DNA from: Lachnospiraceae bacterium
Lineage (GTDB): Bacteria > Bacillota > Clostridia > Lachnospirales > Lachnospiraceae
Length of the DNA stretch: 64,000 nt
Direction: 5' to 3'
NCBI GenBank assembly: GCA_018056425.1
Contig: JAGPFR010000004.1
Span: forward strand, 31,394-95,393
The stretch's first letter is position 1. Each line of letters starts with the position of its first letter. Position numbers and translations under genes: made by a program. A model generated the notes under the pieces. The model did no database searches. It worked only from the letters and a program-made list of their open reading frames with translations, and was not told where the DNA came from. Below are positions 43,895 to 54,089 of the stretch, piece after piece.

Positions 43895-46633
43895 TCAACC
43901 GTCCTGCGAAGCAACCGCCGCATTCTGCAATGCCGCCATCTCGGCTTCATGTTGCTGCCTTGCCGCTTCTATCGCAGCCATTTCCTGTGCAAGTATGTTT
44001 TCACTTCCCGGTATCGCAAGCCATTCATCCGTATGGTGACACATATGGTCCATATCGGGAATGTTTATCGTCTGCGTGCCGTCGCCGTTATCAACGATTA
44101 CCGTATTACCGGTTTGAAGTGAAGGATCTCCCATGTACAGATCCGGATGATATCCGTCGACCTTGGGAAGTACGGTAACACCTTCATATGCGAAAGGACA
44201 GCCCGGACATGCGATCTTATTGTCATATGCACAGATCAGTCCGGCATAGTGGAGATCACATGAGTACTGAGGCTCGGTGCCTTCCGCGAACCACTCGGTG
44301 ATAACACTTCCGTCGCATAGACCTTCTATCGGAAGCAGTCCCGATTCCGCACATACGGGAACCGAAACGAGTCCTTCAGGCATGGTGAATTCTTTATACT
44401 CAAGATCCTCGTGGATCCTGCTCATGATGGCTTTCCAGAGCTGCTCGGAAGTGTGCATCTCATCCCAGTTCTGCTCGGTATTGTCATCATATCCCGTCCA
44501 TACACCTGCGGTGTAATAAGGAGTCATTCCTACAAACCAGTGATCCCATCCGTCCGATGTGGTACCTGTCTTGCCTGCGATATCAGCTCCGTAGAAATTA
44601 ACTCTGTTACCGGTACCGTAAGCTACGCAGGATCTCATTGCATCGATAAGAAGCCATGCGGTGGTCTCTTTAAATACACGCTTCCTCTGAGGATTTCTGT
44701 TATCAAGTATTATGTTTCCGTATGAATCGGTAACGGTGGTATAAAGATGGGGCTTAATAAACTCACCGCCGTTTGCGATGCACGCATATGCTCCGGTAAC
44801 CTCTTCGTTGGTAACGCCGTATGTAAGTCCGCCGAGTGCGAGGGACTGGGTGATATCGGAATAAACCATTCCGCCGATTTCTTTTCCTGCGGTAAGGTGT
44901 GAGAATCCGAGTTCCTGAAGATAGGAAAATCCGGTTATGGGTCCTATATAAGTCAGGTTCTTAACCGCAACGATATTCATCGAATATGCGATGCAGTATC
45001 TGAGCGAAAGGTTCTTGTAGCTGCAGGATCTGGATGTATTCTGAACCGCAGTTCCCGTATCGTAATTGAAAGGTGCGTCGGCATAGGTGGTAGCAAGAGT
45101 TACCATTCCGGTATCAAGACCGGGGCCGATCGAAGCAAGAACCTTGAATACGGATCCTGGTGATCTTGTTGAGGAAGTTGCTCTGTTGAGAGTACGTCTT
45201 CCGACCTTATCTCCTCGTCCTCCGGCAACCGCAACTACTTCACCGGTCGTCTGGTTGATGATGACCATGGACATCTGAGGCTGAACGGTAAGGGATATGC
45301 TCTCGTCGTAATTATCTTCGCTTTCTACAAGTCCGAGTTCCTCAAAGCAGCCTGCCCTGTACTCATCAATGGCTGCCTGGGCATTCTCGGGCGAGCTGTA
45401 GAGAAGCTTATATTTGCTGTAACCGTACTTGGTCTTGTACCAGGTTACCATGTTCTCCTTGGAGAAATTATGAGGGGTTCCTTCCTCGTCATAGATGGTA
45501 AGTGCATAGTTAAGTAAATACTTGTCACTGAACCTGAAATTCTCGGGATTGGAAAATTCCTCATCAACGATCTGCTGGATATAAGGATCCATGGTTGACT
45601 GAATTCTGAGTCCGCCGCTGGAAATCATGTGCTCTGCCTGAGCCCTGTCATATCCGGCAACATTGATCAGATCGTCGAGAACATCGTCATAAAGCGAATC
45701 GGAGAAATAGTTTCCCTCAAGCGTATCAGCTTCGGCAATGTAAGTGTCGTGATACTGGATCCTGTCATAAACGTCTGCAGTATCCGCGATTGCCTCGTCA
45801 TACTCTTCCTGGGTAATGAACCCGAGCTCGAGCATCTTATCGAGACAGTTCTTACGACGCTTAACATTATTCTCGGGATGTTTGATGGGATTGTACCAGG
45901 AAGGATTCTGGGTGATCGAAGCAAGAACCGCACATTCGGAAAGATTCAGCTCTATCGCCGATTTTCCGAAATATCTCTGGGAAGCGGACTCTACACCGAG
46001 AGTGTTCTGACCCATGTTTATCGCATTGAGGTATCTTAAGAGAACCTCATCCTTAGTAGTGGACTTGGTAACCTCAATGGCGAGATACTGCTCCTGGATC
46101 TTACGCTTGAGCTTCTTGATCATGTTGTCACCCTCTTCCGTCCAGTCGACGAAGATGGTGTTCTTGAGAAGCTGCTGGGTAATGGTAGATGCACCCTGGG
46201 TTTCCTCACCGCCCGAACGGATAAACCAGTAAAGAGCTCTGGCCATTCCACGGTAGTCGACACCGTTGTGCTCATAGAATCTTTCATCCTCACTTGCAAC
46301 AAATGCAAGTGCAAGCTGTCTGGGAATTCCGTCCCAGGTAACTTCTATTCTGTTTGCATCCTTGCCTACATAGTGGTCGAACTCATTGCCCATTGAGTCA
46401 TATACAATGGTGGCCTGACCGTTTGCTATGATATCCGAGATATGGATGACAGGGGTACCCGCAAGGATTGATTTAAATAATCCTATTCCGCCTGCCGCAA
46501 GGCATATGAAAACCGCGATGATGGCGGCAAGTACGATCTTAACGACAAACAGAAGGATCTTTCTGACGATCTTGTCTCCGTATGAATTTAACTGACGTCT
46601 TCTTGCTACGACGCCTTTTCTGCTGTAGTCCAT
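43895..46633 (-). CDS. Class A penicillin-binding protein (PBP1A family)
   Basis: Bifunctional peptidoglycan synthase of 912 residues, anchored by one membrane helix (about 23-50). The GT51 glycosyltransferase has ASEDERFYEHNGVDYRGMARA with catalytic Glu near 115, and GASTITQQLLKN. The transpeptidase has SPGSVFKVLASIG (SxxK serine), and GKTGTTSDGWDHWFVGMTPYY (KTGT). A cysteine-containing region follows (PVCAESGLLPIEGLC, CPGCPFAYEG). The C-terminus is a helical tail rich in Ala, Glu and Gln. It adds glycan strands and cross-links during growth. No obvious operon partner; the next gene upstream is a short hypothetical. Confidence 0.95.
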   Translation of the reverse strand: MDYSRKGVVARRRQLNSYGDKIVRKILLFVVKIVLAAIIAVFICLAAGGIGLFKSILAGTPVIHISDIIANGQATIVYDSMGNEFDHYVGKDANRIEVTWDGIPRQLALAFVASEDERFYEHNGVDYRGMARALYWFIRSGGEETQGASTITQQLLKNTIFVDWTEEGDNMIKKLKRKIQEQYLAIEVTKSTTKDEVLLRYLNAINMGQNTLGVESASQRYFGKSAIELNLSECAVLASITQNPSWYNPIKHPENNVKRRKNCLDKMLELGFITQEEYDEAIADTADVYDRIQYHDTYIAEADTLEGNYFSDSLYDDVLDDLINVAGYDRAQAEHMISSGGLRIQSTMDPYIQQIVDEEFSNPENFRFSDKYLLNYALTIYDEEGTPHNFSKENMVTWYKTKYGYSKYKLLYSSPENAQAAIDEYRAGCFEELGLVESEDNYDESISLTVQPQMSMVIINQTTGEVVAVAGGRGDKVGRRTLNRATSSTRSPGSVFKVLASIGPGLDTGMVTLATTYADAPFNYDTGTAVQNTSRSCSYKNLSLRYCIAYSMNIVAVKNLTYIGPITGFSYLQELGFSHLTAGKEIGGMVYSDITQSLALGGLTYGVTNEEVTGAYACIANGGEFIKPHLYTTVTDSYGNIILDNRNPQRKRVFKETTAWLLIDAMRSCVAYGTGNRVNFYGADIAGKTGTTSDGWDHWFVGMTPYYTAGVWTGYDDNTEQNWDEMHTSEQLWKAIMSRIHEDLEYKEFTMPEGLVSVPVCAESGLLPIEGLCDGSVITEWFAEGTEPQYSCDLHYAGLICAYDNKIACPGCPFAYEGVTVLPKVDGYHPDLYMGDPSLQTGNTVIVDNGDGTQTINIPDMDHMCHHTDEWLAIPGSENILAQEMAAIEAARQQHEAEMAALQNAAVASQDG

Positions 46634-46673
46634 TTCTTACTCCGTAAAATCTTAAACAGGTCCGAGCCTTTTC

Positions 46674-46961
46674 TTACAGATAATCCACGGGATTTTTCTG
46701 CGAGATCATTTTGATGACCGGATCTTCTTCTCCGAAAAGCTCGTAAACGATCTCCTCGGCTTCCGCCAGATTGTTCTCATTTACACAGAAAATGCAATTA
46801 AACTTGTGACGGTCAAAAAGTCTCTTTCTGGGATAGTTCATATAATAAGAGATCCTTGCTTTGAGAAGTGCCTGCTCGAGAAGATTCTTCGCCTCCTCGG
46901 AATAAACATTACAAAGTTCGAACTCATTATTAACCTTAAGCGATGAATAAATTGTCTCCAT
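46674..46961 (-). CDS. Conserved small hypothetical protein
   Basis: This 95-residue protein reads as a small alpha/beta domain (SEEAKNLLEQALLKARISYYM; FNCIFCVNENNLAEAEEIVYELF). The pattern of a helix, a strand and a final helix is reminiscent of the DUF2007-like signal-transducing proteins, but I cannot assign it. It lies between the last gene of the glycan operon (63 bases upstream) and the PBP gene (40 bases downstream), all on the same strand. No promoter of its own was found. Real gene is likely; function unknown. Confidence 0.6.
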   Translation of the reverse strand: METIYSSLKVNNEFELCNVYSEEAKNLLEQALLKARISYYMNYPRKRLFDRHKFNCIFCVNENNLAEAEEIVYELFGEEDPVIKMISQKNPVDYL

Positions 46962-47024
46962 TATTCTCTTCCTGCCATATTAAAATCTAACTTCTGCCAA
47001 ACGTATATTATACACCAAACGGGC

Positions 47025-48761
47025 TTACTTTGAAAGCAGACAGACCCTGTCTCCGAACACTCCGTCCTCCATCAAAACAGCCACCGAAGAATAGCCGTAC
47101 ATATCCCCGAGAGTAGTCAGAACCTCGTCCCTGTTCACCCCTGCTCCCTCGATCACGATGATCTTGTCATGGGATGCCAGTTTTTCGTCATATACGGGCA
47201 GTTCATCCTTATTGACCAAAAGACAATTATTATAATTCATCAATTCGGGAACGTTCTGATAGAAACTGGTTCCCTGATATACGACCACCGCATCCAGACT
47301 TTCGTACACTTCCGAGATCTTAAGCTGAGCGGTATATCCCTTGTACAGATACCCGGGATCATTCATGAATACGAACGCTGTGCAGACGCCGCAGATAAGA
47401 ACACCAAGGCAGACTCCTATCGTATTACGGCTCTTTTCGGACGAAATGAATTTATCCGTAAGCTGCCTTATGACAAAAGAAACCGCGATCACAAAGCTGA
47501 TGATCACAACGCCCAGAACCGGCATAAGATATCTGTCCACGGTATAAGGTGCGATCTTTGATACGACAAGATAATACATTGCCGCAGAAAGTGCGGGTGA
47601 GACCGCCCAGACCTTTACCTTACCCGTTTTGACGGAGATGATAAGCGCTATGATCATTACCGCGATCATCACAAAAAGTGAAACCGTGCATCCTGCGCAC
47701 TCTTTTGCGATGATCCCGCCGAAGAGGATGAGCTTTTCAAAGTATCCGCTGATTCCGGACATGTTTTCCATTACGGAATTTCCAATCGTCGTTCCAAAGA
47801 GATCATGATATACGAACGGATACGTGATAAGACCGATCACTGCCGATATCACAAGGGACTTGACCGTTCCCTTAAGAACCCCTTTCTTCTTCATGCGGAT
47901 CAGATATACAAGAACGCACAAAGTCAGGAAGAAATAATAAATACAGACAAAATACTGTGTAAGGAAACCCAGCACCGTGATCAGGGTAAGAAGCCTGTTC
48001 TTGTTGCGGGGCTCGTCTTCATGCTGCAGCTTCAGGAAAAGGACATAAGTAAATGCAAGGCAGAAAAATGATGTCATGCAATACATCCTGATAAGAAGTA
48101 CCGTATTAAGTCCCGCGGGTGAAAGTCCGTAGACGATCGAGGCAAGAGGTCCCAGGTACGGCCTGCCCGCAATATTTTTAAAAAATGCACAGATCACAAG
48201 AAGCGACCCTGCCATGAATATCATATTGAGGATTATTCCCGGCCAAACCGATAATCTGCCATAGGCAAAAAGAGACCAAAGTGCCGATAAAATATTTATC
48301 AGCATGAAATAAAGCGGAGGGTGATTGTCAGTTGTTGAATTGTAATACGCAGAAAGTGCGATGACGGAATCACTTCCATAGAATGTAACATACTTTGTTA
48401 TATCGTCTTCTGTCATCCATTGAGGGTTTTCGTACACATCCGCGGTATAGGATGCGGCAACGGAACCTCCTCTTTTTACGGCAATGTCATAAACCTGTGT
48501 GAGCAGGTTGGATACGGTTCTTGAAAATCTGTCGTCGTGAATTTCATTGCGATAGTATTTCTCAAGCCTTCCCTCGGGCTGTGTAGGTGTTATCCAGGGA
48601 GTAAATTCCGAATTCGAAAGCTCGTAGCTTAAGATCTCATCCATGTGATAGCCCTCTTTTTGTAACGCAAAAAAGACATCGAAGGCAAGGACGATGATTA
48701 CGGAAAGAGCCGTGAGCAGATGAAGTTTAAGATTATTCTCAGATTTCATATTCAAAGCCAT
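47025..48761 (-). CDS. GT-C-type membrane glycosyltransferase-like protein
   Basis: The 578-residue protein has about 12 membrane segments. The first outer loop holds GYHMDEILSYELS, with the acidic DE motif typical of GT39/ArnT-like enzymes that use lipid-linked sugars, and a later TTDNHPPLYFMLIN loop matches their HPPLYY signature. The C-terminal 120 residues form a soluble extracytoplasmic domain (YQGTSFYQNVPELMNYNNCLLV). It follows a second membrane protein by 20 bases and ends the manC-gmd operon, which supports a role in surface glycan assembly. The acceptor and donor are unknown. Start may be ATG 48749 instead of 48761. Confidence 0.78.
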   Translation of the reverse strand: MALNMKSENNLKLHLLTALSVIIVLAFDVFFALQKEGYHMDEILSYELSNSEFTPWITPTQPEGRLEKYYRNEIHDDRFSRTVSNLLTQVYDIAVKRGGSVAASYTADVYENPQWMTEDDITKYVTFYGSDSVIALSAYYNSTTDNHPPLYFMLINILSALWSLFAYGRLSVWPGIILNMIFMAGSLLVICAFFKNIAGRPYLGPLASIVYGLSPAGLNTVLLIRMYCMTSFFCLAFTYVLFLKLQHEDEPRNKNRLLTLITVLGFLTQYFVCIYYFFLTLCVLVYLIRMKKKGVLKGTVKSLVISAVIGLITYPFVYHDLFGTTIGNSVMENMSGISGYFEKLILFGGIIAKECAGCTVSLFVMIAVMIIALIISVKTGKVKVWAVSPALSAAMYYLVVSKIAPYTVDRYLMPVLGVVIISFVIAVSFVIRQLTDKFISSEKSRNTIGVCLGVLICGVCTAFVFMNDPGYLYKGYTAQLKISEVYESLDAVVVYQGTSFYQNVPELMNYNNCLLVNKDELPVYDEKLASHDKIIVIEGAGVNRDEVLTTLGDMYGYSSVAVLMEDGVFGDRVCLLSK

Positions 48762-48781
48762 GCCGCATTACGGGCAGGCTG

Positions 48782-50428
48782 TTAATTCGTAATAATTTCG
48801 CGGGGATAGATATACCCGGTGTAAATATCATATCCGGCAACGCTTCCGGCGAAATACAGATTTCCTTCCACTCCCGTAACATCAGTTCCGAAAGGAAAAA
48901 CATAGAAATATCTCGGCAGGGAATCCATGATCATCAGTTCGGGTTCTCCGCCAAAACGCACCGCAGTCGACCATCTGAAGATATCAAAATCCTTGGTAAG
49001 TCCTGTAACGGTGAGTGTTCCGTCGGACAGTTCCATGAGCACATTGGAATCCTCAAAGAATGAGTAGCCGCGATATCCGAATTTACCGGGATCGCTCATA
49101 ATGTACTCGGCAACCTCCCGTCTTGCTTCATTCTTATCATTTGTCGCAAGGGAAAAAGTGATCTTAAGAGTGCTGAGCATGAGGCATCCGGAAAAAATGA
49201 TCACAAATACCTGTCTTACCGCCTGCTCACTTTCCCTTCCGAGCCAGATTACAAGGACGGGTAAAGCCATATAGATACATGTCGAGAAATATCTCGGGGT
49301 CAGCGTGGTATCGGTAAATGTAAGGAAGAATGCCATAATGGCAAATCCGGCAACAAAGTAATGAATGAAGAACATATCCTCGGTATCTTCAGGCGTATAT
49401 ACGTCGTCTCTTCCGAGCGCTCCCGTTCCTCCGAATACATCTGCCGAAGTACGTCTGACAAGAAGATACATCAAAAAGATCATTACAAATGCAACCATTG
49501 TGACAACGCCGCGAAGAGACAACACACTTCCGCCGGGAATATATCCGAAAATCTCGAGAAGACATCCTAAAACGGACGCGGCTCTCTCATACCAGATACC
49601 GTTGTTTATCGTTGCAAAAGAAAGAGTTTCGTAAGTCGTAAAATTATAAGATGCTCTTATGATAACGGCATTATACAAATATCCCACAAAGGCAGCACCT
49701 GACGAAATGACGGCGATAAACATAAGTCTTGATTCGCCTCTCCATTTCTTTAAAGCACCTTCTTTGATGCCGCACTTTACATATGCTCTTAAGAATGCAG
49801 TGACAAGAAGCGGTGCATAGATTATAAGAAAATATCTGACTCCCGATGCCCCGCAGATAATGCTGAGCACGATCAGAAGGATCCACCATAAAGGCTTGAG
49901 ATTTCCGACCTCCTCTGCGTCAAGTCTCCTTACAAGTCCTACCGCAAGGAACATAAGGATCATATGAGGCATGTATGTATTTCCGAGCTGCACATGCTGT
50001 GCGATCGCTTCGGAAACAGGAAGGAGCAAAACTGAAGCCGTAAGTGCGGTGTATTTTTTCTCATATCCCTTCATCATGAAGAAATATGAAAGAACAAGTA
50101 TCACATAAGTAATTATGTTCGTAATGATACGGACAACGGCCCAGCTCGGAATTATCTTAAGCAGAGGAACAAAGATAAGCTGAGTATAGAGGATCCTGAA
50201 CTCGGTCGAATAATACCAGTCGGTGCTTGCGATATAATGTCCGGTTTTTCCGAGAAGATCGGAAAAAACCATCTCAGCGGACATATCGGAATCGATCCAG
50301 TTCTGTCCCCACAAAATGTTAATGACAATGAGAAGAAGAAACGCAAGTACCAAAGGAATGCAGAACTTTATCTTCTCTCTGTCGTCCGACATAAGTCTTG
50401 TTTTATTTTTCTTCAAAATCGTACTCAT
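48782..50428 (-). CDS. Large polytopic membrane protein in the glycan operon
   Basis: This 548-residue protein has about 11 hydrophobic segments. Early outer loop NWIDSDMSAEMVFSDLLGK carries acidic residues as in GT-C transferases, and the C-terminal part (GYSFFEDSNVLMELSDGTLTVTGL) is soluble. No known family is certain, and a flippase-like or polymerase-like role cannot be excluded. The start at 50428 overlaps manC by 26 bases with GGAG 12 bases upstream; ATG 50392 (MSDDREKIKF) is an alternative without clear SD. It lies between manC and the GT39-like gene on one transcript. Confidence 0.72.
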   Translation of the reverse strand: MSTILKKNKTRLMSDDREKIKFCIPLVLAFLLLIVINILWGQNWIDSDMSAEMVFSDLLGKTGHYIASTDWYYSTEFRILYTQLIFVPLLKIIPSWAVVRIITNIITYVILVLSYFFMMKGYEKKYTALTASVLLLPVSEAIAQHVQLGNTYMPHMILMFLAVGLVRRLDAEEVGNLKPLWWILLIVLSIICGASGVRYFLIIYAPLLVTAFLRAYVKCGIKEGALKKWRGESRLMFIAVISSGAAFVGYLYNAVIIRASYNFTTYETLSFATINNGIWYERAASVLGCLLEIFGYIPGGSVLSLRGVVTMVAFVMIFLMYLLVRRTSADVFGGTGALGRDDVYTPEDTEDMFFIHYFVAGFAIMAFFLTFTDTTLTPRYFSTCIYMALPVLVIWLGRESEQAVRQVFVIIFSGCLMLSTLKITFSLATNDKNEARREVAEYIMSDPGKFGYRGYSFFEDSNVLMELSDGTLTVTGLTKDFDIFRWSTAVRFGGEPELMIMDSLPRYFYVFPFGTDVTGVEGNLYFAGSVAGYDIYTGYIYPREIITN

Positions 50429-51725
50429 ACTTAATCTTATCTCCGACGCTGATATCGCTTCCGGTCTGAACCTCGATAAGTTCGAGTCTGGTCTTTGCGA
50501 TTATCGTGTGTTTGCATCCGGCGGGAAGATCTATAACATCTCCGGGTTTGACATCCCTTTTTATTCCGTCAACAACTGAAGTGCCCTCTCCCTCAACAAC
50601 GGTCCATACCTCATCACGTCTGTCGTGTGAATGGTAATACATGTGGTGTCCGGGAAGAAGTGTTACTTTTATTGTCAGCGACTTTTCGGTCGAATCTATT
50701 ACCTTAAAAGAGCCCCAGCTTTTTTCGGAGTATCTTACATCCCCCGAAACCTTATCGACGACGGGTTTGATGTAACTTGACTGATGCTTGTCCGAAACGA
50801 GTATTCCGTCGGGACCAGCCGCCACGATCACATCCTTAAGTCCCATGCATATAACGGGAACATCAAGGTCATTAACCGCGGTGGTATTTACGCATTCTCC
50901 TCCGAATACAACATTCCCGAATGATTCGGAATCCATGGTCTCCGCCATCGTATTCCAGGTTCCTACATCCTTCCACTCTCCGGAGAATCTGAGAACCCTG
51001 ATATTCTTTTCTTTTTCGAGAACCGCAAAGTCAAAACTGATGCCTTCAAGGGAGTCGTATCTGCTCAGAAGATCCCCGTATCCCTTATAACCTATAAGGT
51101 CTTCGGCAATTTTAAGAATATATCCTGCTCTTACGCCGAATACTCCGGCATTCCAGAGCGCGCCTTTTTCAATAAGCTTCCTTGCATCGCTTTCCGAAGG
51201 TTTTTCTTTGAAATAAGATACCGTACTGATCTTCTCTTTATCTTCGGGAATGATGTATCCGTATTTTGCGGTCGGGAAAGTGGGATCTATTCCGAGCAGG
51301 CAGATGCCTTCCTTTTCCGAAACCATCTTCTCAAGAGTTATCAATGCCTTGAAATAATCCGCCTCAACATAAGGATCGACGGGGCATATGATAACAGGTT
51401 CATCCGGCGATATCCCCTTAACATCCGTCAGATAGGAAAGTGCAAGGACAATTGCAGGGAATGTATCTTTTCTCGAAGGTTCGGGAGAAATGCTTACGGT
51501 TTCGCCGAGCTGGTTTTTAATGGATGACAGCTGTCTTTTCGATGATGCGATGGTAATATCCGCATCCGGAATCTGAGAGACGATCTGGCGATATACTCTC
51601 TGTACCATCGACTCGGGCTCACCCGAAGGCGACTTGAAAACCTTGATAAATTGTTTGCTTCTTACTTCATTCGAAAGCGGCCAGAGTCTTCTTCCCGAAC
51701 CGCCCGAAAGCAAAATTATATTCAT
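50403..51725 (-). CDS. manC: Mannose-1-phosphate guanylyltransferase / mannose-6-phosphate isomerase-like protein
   Basis: The 440-residue bifunctional-type protein opens with LSGGSGRRLWPLSNEVRSKQF, the nucleotidyl-transferase signature. It continues with PVIICPVDPYV, FKEKPSESDARKLIEKGALWNAGVF and the C-terminal cupin HHMYYHSHDRRDEVWTVVEGEGTSVVDG, the AlgA/ManC isomerase part. It makes GDP-mannose, the substrate of Gmd encoded just upstream; the two genes overlap by one base. GDP-mannose supply suits a surface polysaccharide. The N-terminal half lies in the cytoplasm with no signal. Confidence 0.93.
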   Translation of the reverse strand: MNIILLSGGSGRRLWPLSNEVRSKQFIKVFKSPSGEPESMVQRVYRQIVSQIPDADITIASSKRQLSSIKNQLGETVSISPEPSRKDTFPAIVLALSYLTDVKGISPDEPVIICPVDPYVEADYFKALITLEKMVSEKEGICLLGIDPTFPTAKYGYIIPEDKEKISTVSYFKEKPSESDARKLIEKGALWNAGVFGVRAGYILKIAEDLIGYKGYGDLLSRYDSLEGISFDFAVLEKEKNIRVLRFSGEWKDVGTWNTMAETMDSESFGNVVFGGECVNTTAVNDLDVPVICMGLKDVIVAAGPDGILVSDKHQSSYIKPVVDKVSGDVRYSEKSWGSFKVIDSTEKSLTIKVTLLPGHHMYYHSHDRRDEVWTVVEGEGTSVVDGIKRDVKPGDVIDLPAGCKHTIIAKTRLELIEVQTGSDISVGDKIKYEYDFEEK

Positions 51726-52765
51726 TATCTGTTTTTAGCCTCAAATGAAACTTTCTTCATATCGGACTCGGTCATAAGCTTTACGAGTTCTTCAAAAGAA
51801 GTCTCGGTGGGATCCCATCCGAGCTGATTCTGAGCCTTTGAAGGATCTCCGAGCAGATTTACAACATCCGTGGGTCTGAAAAAGTCAGGGCTTACTTCTA
51901 CAAGCACATTGCCCGTAGCTTTGTCATATCCCTTTTCGTCAACTCCTTCGCCCTTGAATTCAAGTTCGATTCCGGCATAGTGGAAGGCAAGTGTGCAGAA
52001 CTCTCTTACGGAATGCTGAACGCCCGTTGCGATAACGAAATCGTCGGGCTTATCATTCTGAAGCATGAGATACATGCACTTTACATAGTCCTTCGCATAA
52101 CCCCAGTCACGAAGCGATGAAAGATTTCCGAGATACAGTTTATCCTGAAGTCCTGCAGCGATCCTTGCTGCCGCAAGTGTGATCTTACGTGTTACGAATG
52201 TCTCTCCGCGTCTTTCCGATTCGTGATTGAACAGGATTCCGGAGCATGCAAACATGTTATATGCTTCACGGTATTCTTTTACGATCCAGTATCCGTACTG
52301 TTTTGCGACAGCGTAGGGAGAATAAGGATGGAAAGGAGTCTTCTCGCTCTGGGGAACTTCCTCAACTTTACCGTAAAGTTCCGAAGTGGATGCCTGATAG
52401 ATACGGCAGGTATCCGAAAGCCCTGCGATCCTTACAGCTTCCAGCACTCTGAGTACTCCGACAGCATCGACATCTGCAGTAAACTCGGGCACATCAAAAG
52501 AAACCTGAACGTGGCTCTGAGCCGCAAGGTTATAGATCTCATCGGGTCTTACCTTGCTGATAAGGCTTACCAGGCTGAGAGAATCGGTCAGGTCGCCGTA
52601 GTGAAGGAAGAAATTCTCAGTACCTTCAAGATGTGCGATCCTTTCTCTGAATTCAACGGAAGATCTTCTGATGATGCCGTGAACCTCGTATCCTTTCTCA
52701 AGGAGAAACTCGGAAAGATAACTTCCGTCCTGTCCGGTCACGCCGGTAATAAGTGCTTTTTTCAT
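51725..52765 (-). CDS. gmd: GDP-mannose 4,6-dehydratase
   Basis: The 346-residue extended SDR has [29 protein letters not shown] at the N-terminus, as in all Gmd, then [51 protein letters not shown] and [22 protein letters not shown] with the YxxxK pair. The C-terminus has [26 protein letters not shown]. It converts GDP-mannose to GDP-4-keto-6-deoxymannose, the precursor of GDP-fucose, rhamnose and perosamine. No downstream fucose synthase (Fcl) is in the window, while an aminotransferase is adjacent. Confidence 0.95.
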   Translation of the reverse strand: MKKALITGVTGQDGSYLSEFLLEKGYEVHGIIRRSSVEFRERIAHLEGTENFFLHYGDLTDSLSLVSLISKVRPDEIYNLAAQSHVQVSFDVPEFTADVDAVGVLRVLEAVRIAGLSDTCRIYQASTSELYGKVEEVPQSEKTPFHPYSPYAVAKQYGYWIVKEYREAYNMFACSGILFNHESERRGETFVTRKITLAAARIAAGLQDKLYLGNLSSLRDWGYAKDYVKCMYLMLQNDKPDDFVIATGVQHSVREFCTLAFHYAGIELEFKGEGVDEKGYDKATGNVLVEVSPDFFRPTDVVNLLGDPSKAQNQLGWDPTETSFEELVKLMTESDMKKVSFEAKNR

Positions 52766-52870
52766 ATCCTTATCCTTTACTTATATGTATGACAAAAGCC
52801 GCGTAGAAAAGAATCTTTTACTCTTTATCGCAAAAGTCCCCCCGCCGGCTTTTATGTCTGCTTCTCTTTT

Positions 52871-54067
52871 TTATTTGGCATAATATGTCGCAAGCTTTGT
52901 TACGGCTGCGATCGTATCCTCGACATCCTTATCGGTCATTTTCGGATAAAGAGGAATACTCATGATACCCTTATAAATCTCCTCGGCATTGGGACAAAGA
53001 CCCTTTTCGTATCCGAGATGTCTGTAATAAGGGAACCAGTAGACGGGAACGTAATGGATCTGGCACTGAACGTTCTCCGCACTCATTGCATCGAAGAATT
53101 CTCTTCTGGTGCAGGTGAGTTTATCTAGGTCGAGTCTGATGATATACAAATGTCTGGAAGTATCGGACTCGGGAATGTTCTTCTGAACTATGATGCCGGG
53201 CACATTTGCAAAAGCTTCGTCGTATCTCTTAACGATCTCTTTGCGGCGTGCCACAAACTCATCGATCCTCTTCATCTGGCTCATAAGAAGGGCTGCCTGG
53301 AAATCCGTCATGCGGTAGTTATATCCGAGGCTGATCTCTTCGTAGTACCAAATGCCTTCGTGAGGCGCATCCTCCATCATGCTCTCGTCATGGGTGATGC
53401 CATGTGCATGTGCGAGCACAAGCTTTTTGTAATAATCCTCATTATTGGTAAGGATTGCACCGCCCTCTCCCGCTGTTACGGTCTTGACGGGATGGAAAGA
53501 AAAACAGGTCATGTCGGCGATGTTTCCGACATATTTTCCGTTGTATCTGGATCCTATCGAATGAGCCGCATCTTCGATGAAAACAAGACCGAATTCATCA
53601 CAGATAGCTCTTATCTCGTCAGCTTTGACAACCTGTCCGGTAAAATCGACCGCAATGACCGCCTTGGTCTTATCGGTGATGCATTTTCTGATGCTGTCCG
53701 GATCGATGTTGTATGTCTCGGGATCGATATCGGCAAATACGGGTTTTGCTCCGCAATAAAGAGCACAGTTGGCTGATGCCGCAAATGTTATCGGAGTGGT
53801 AATGACTTCATCGCCTTCTCCCACGCCTGCTGCGATACATGCACAGTGAAGTGCGCTCGTTCCGCTGTTAACGACTACCGCATGCTTCGCGCCTGTATAG
53901 CTCTCAAGCATTCTCTCCGCTTCGGTAACCTTGGGGCCGCAGGTGATGTACGGTCCTCTCAGAACATCGGCAACTGCAGCGATATCCTCTTCACTCACCC
54001 ACTGACGTCCGTAATAAATCTTATCTTCCCTCACCGGCTTACCGCCGAGAATTGCGGGCTTTTCCAT
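52871..54067 (-). CDS. DegT/DnrJ/EryC1/StrS aminotransferase (PseC-like)
   Basis: The 398-residue PLP enzyme has YYGRQWVSEEDIAAVADVLRGPYITCGPKV, VVVNSGTSALHCACIAAGVGEGDEVITTPITFAASANCALYCGAKPVFADIDPETYNID and CFSFHPVKTVTAGEGGAILTN, in which Lys of HPVKT binds PLP. The close match to PseC segments suggests transamination of a 4-keto-6-deoxy sugar. PseC proper uses UDP-linked sugars, but the partner PseB is absent here and Gmd is adjacent. The enzyme may therefore act on GDP-4-keto-6-deoxymannose, as a perosamine-type synthase. That is inference. A pairing of AAAAGCCG with CGGCTTTT in 52792-52855 lies downstream. Confidence 0.85.
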   Translation of the reverse strand: MEKPAILGGKPVREDKIYYGRQWVSEEDIAAVADVLRGPYITCGPKVTEAERMLESYTGAKHAVVVNSGTSALHCACIAAGVGEGDEVITTPITFAASANCALYCGAKPVFADIDPETYNIDPDSIRKCITDKTKAVIAVDFTGQVVKADEIRAICDEFGLVFIEDAAHSIGSRYNGKYVGNIADMTCFSFHPVKTVTAGEGGAILTNNEDYYKKLVLAHAHGITHDESMMEDAPHEGIWYYEEISLGYNYRMTDFQAALLMSQMKRIDEFVARRKEIVKRYDEAFANVPGIIVQKNIPESDTSRHLYIIRLDLDKLTCTRREFFDAMSAENVQCQIHYVPVYWFPYYRHLGYEKGLCPNAEEIYKGIMSIPLYPKMTDKDVEDTIAAVTKLATYYAK

Positions 54068-54089
54068 TTATAAATCCTCCGACGGGCAG

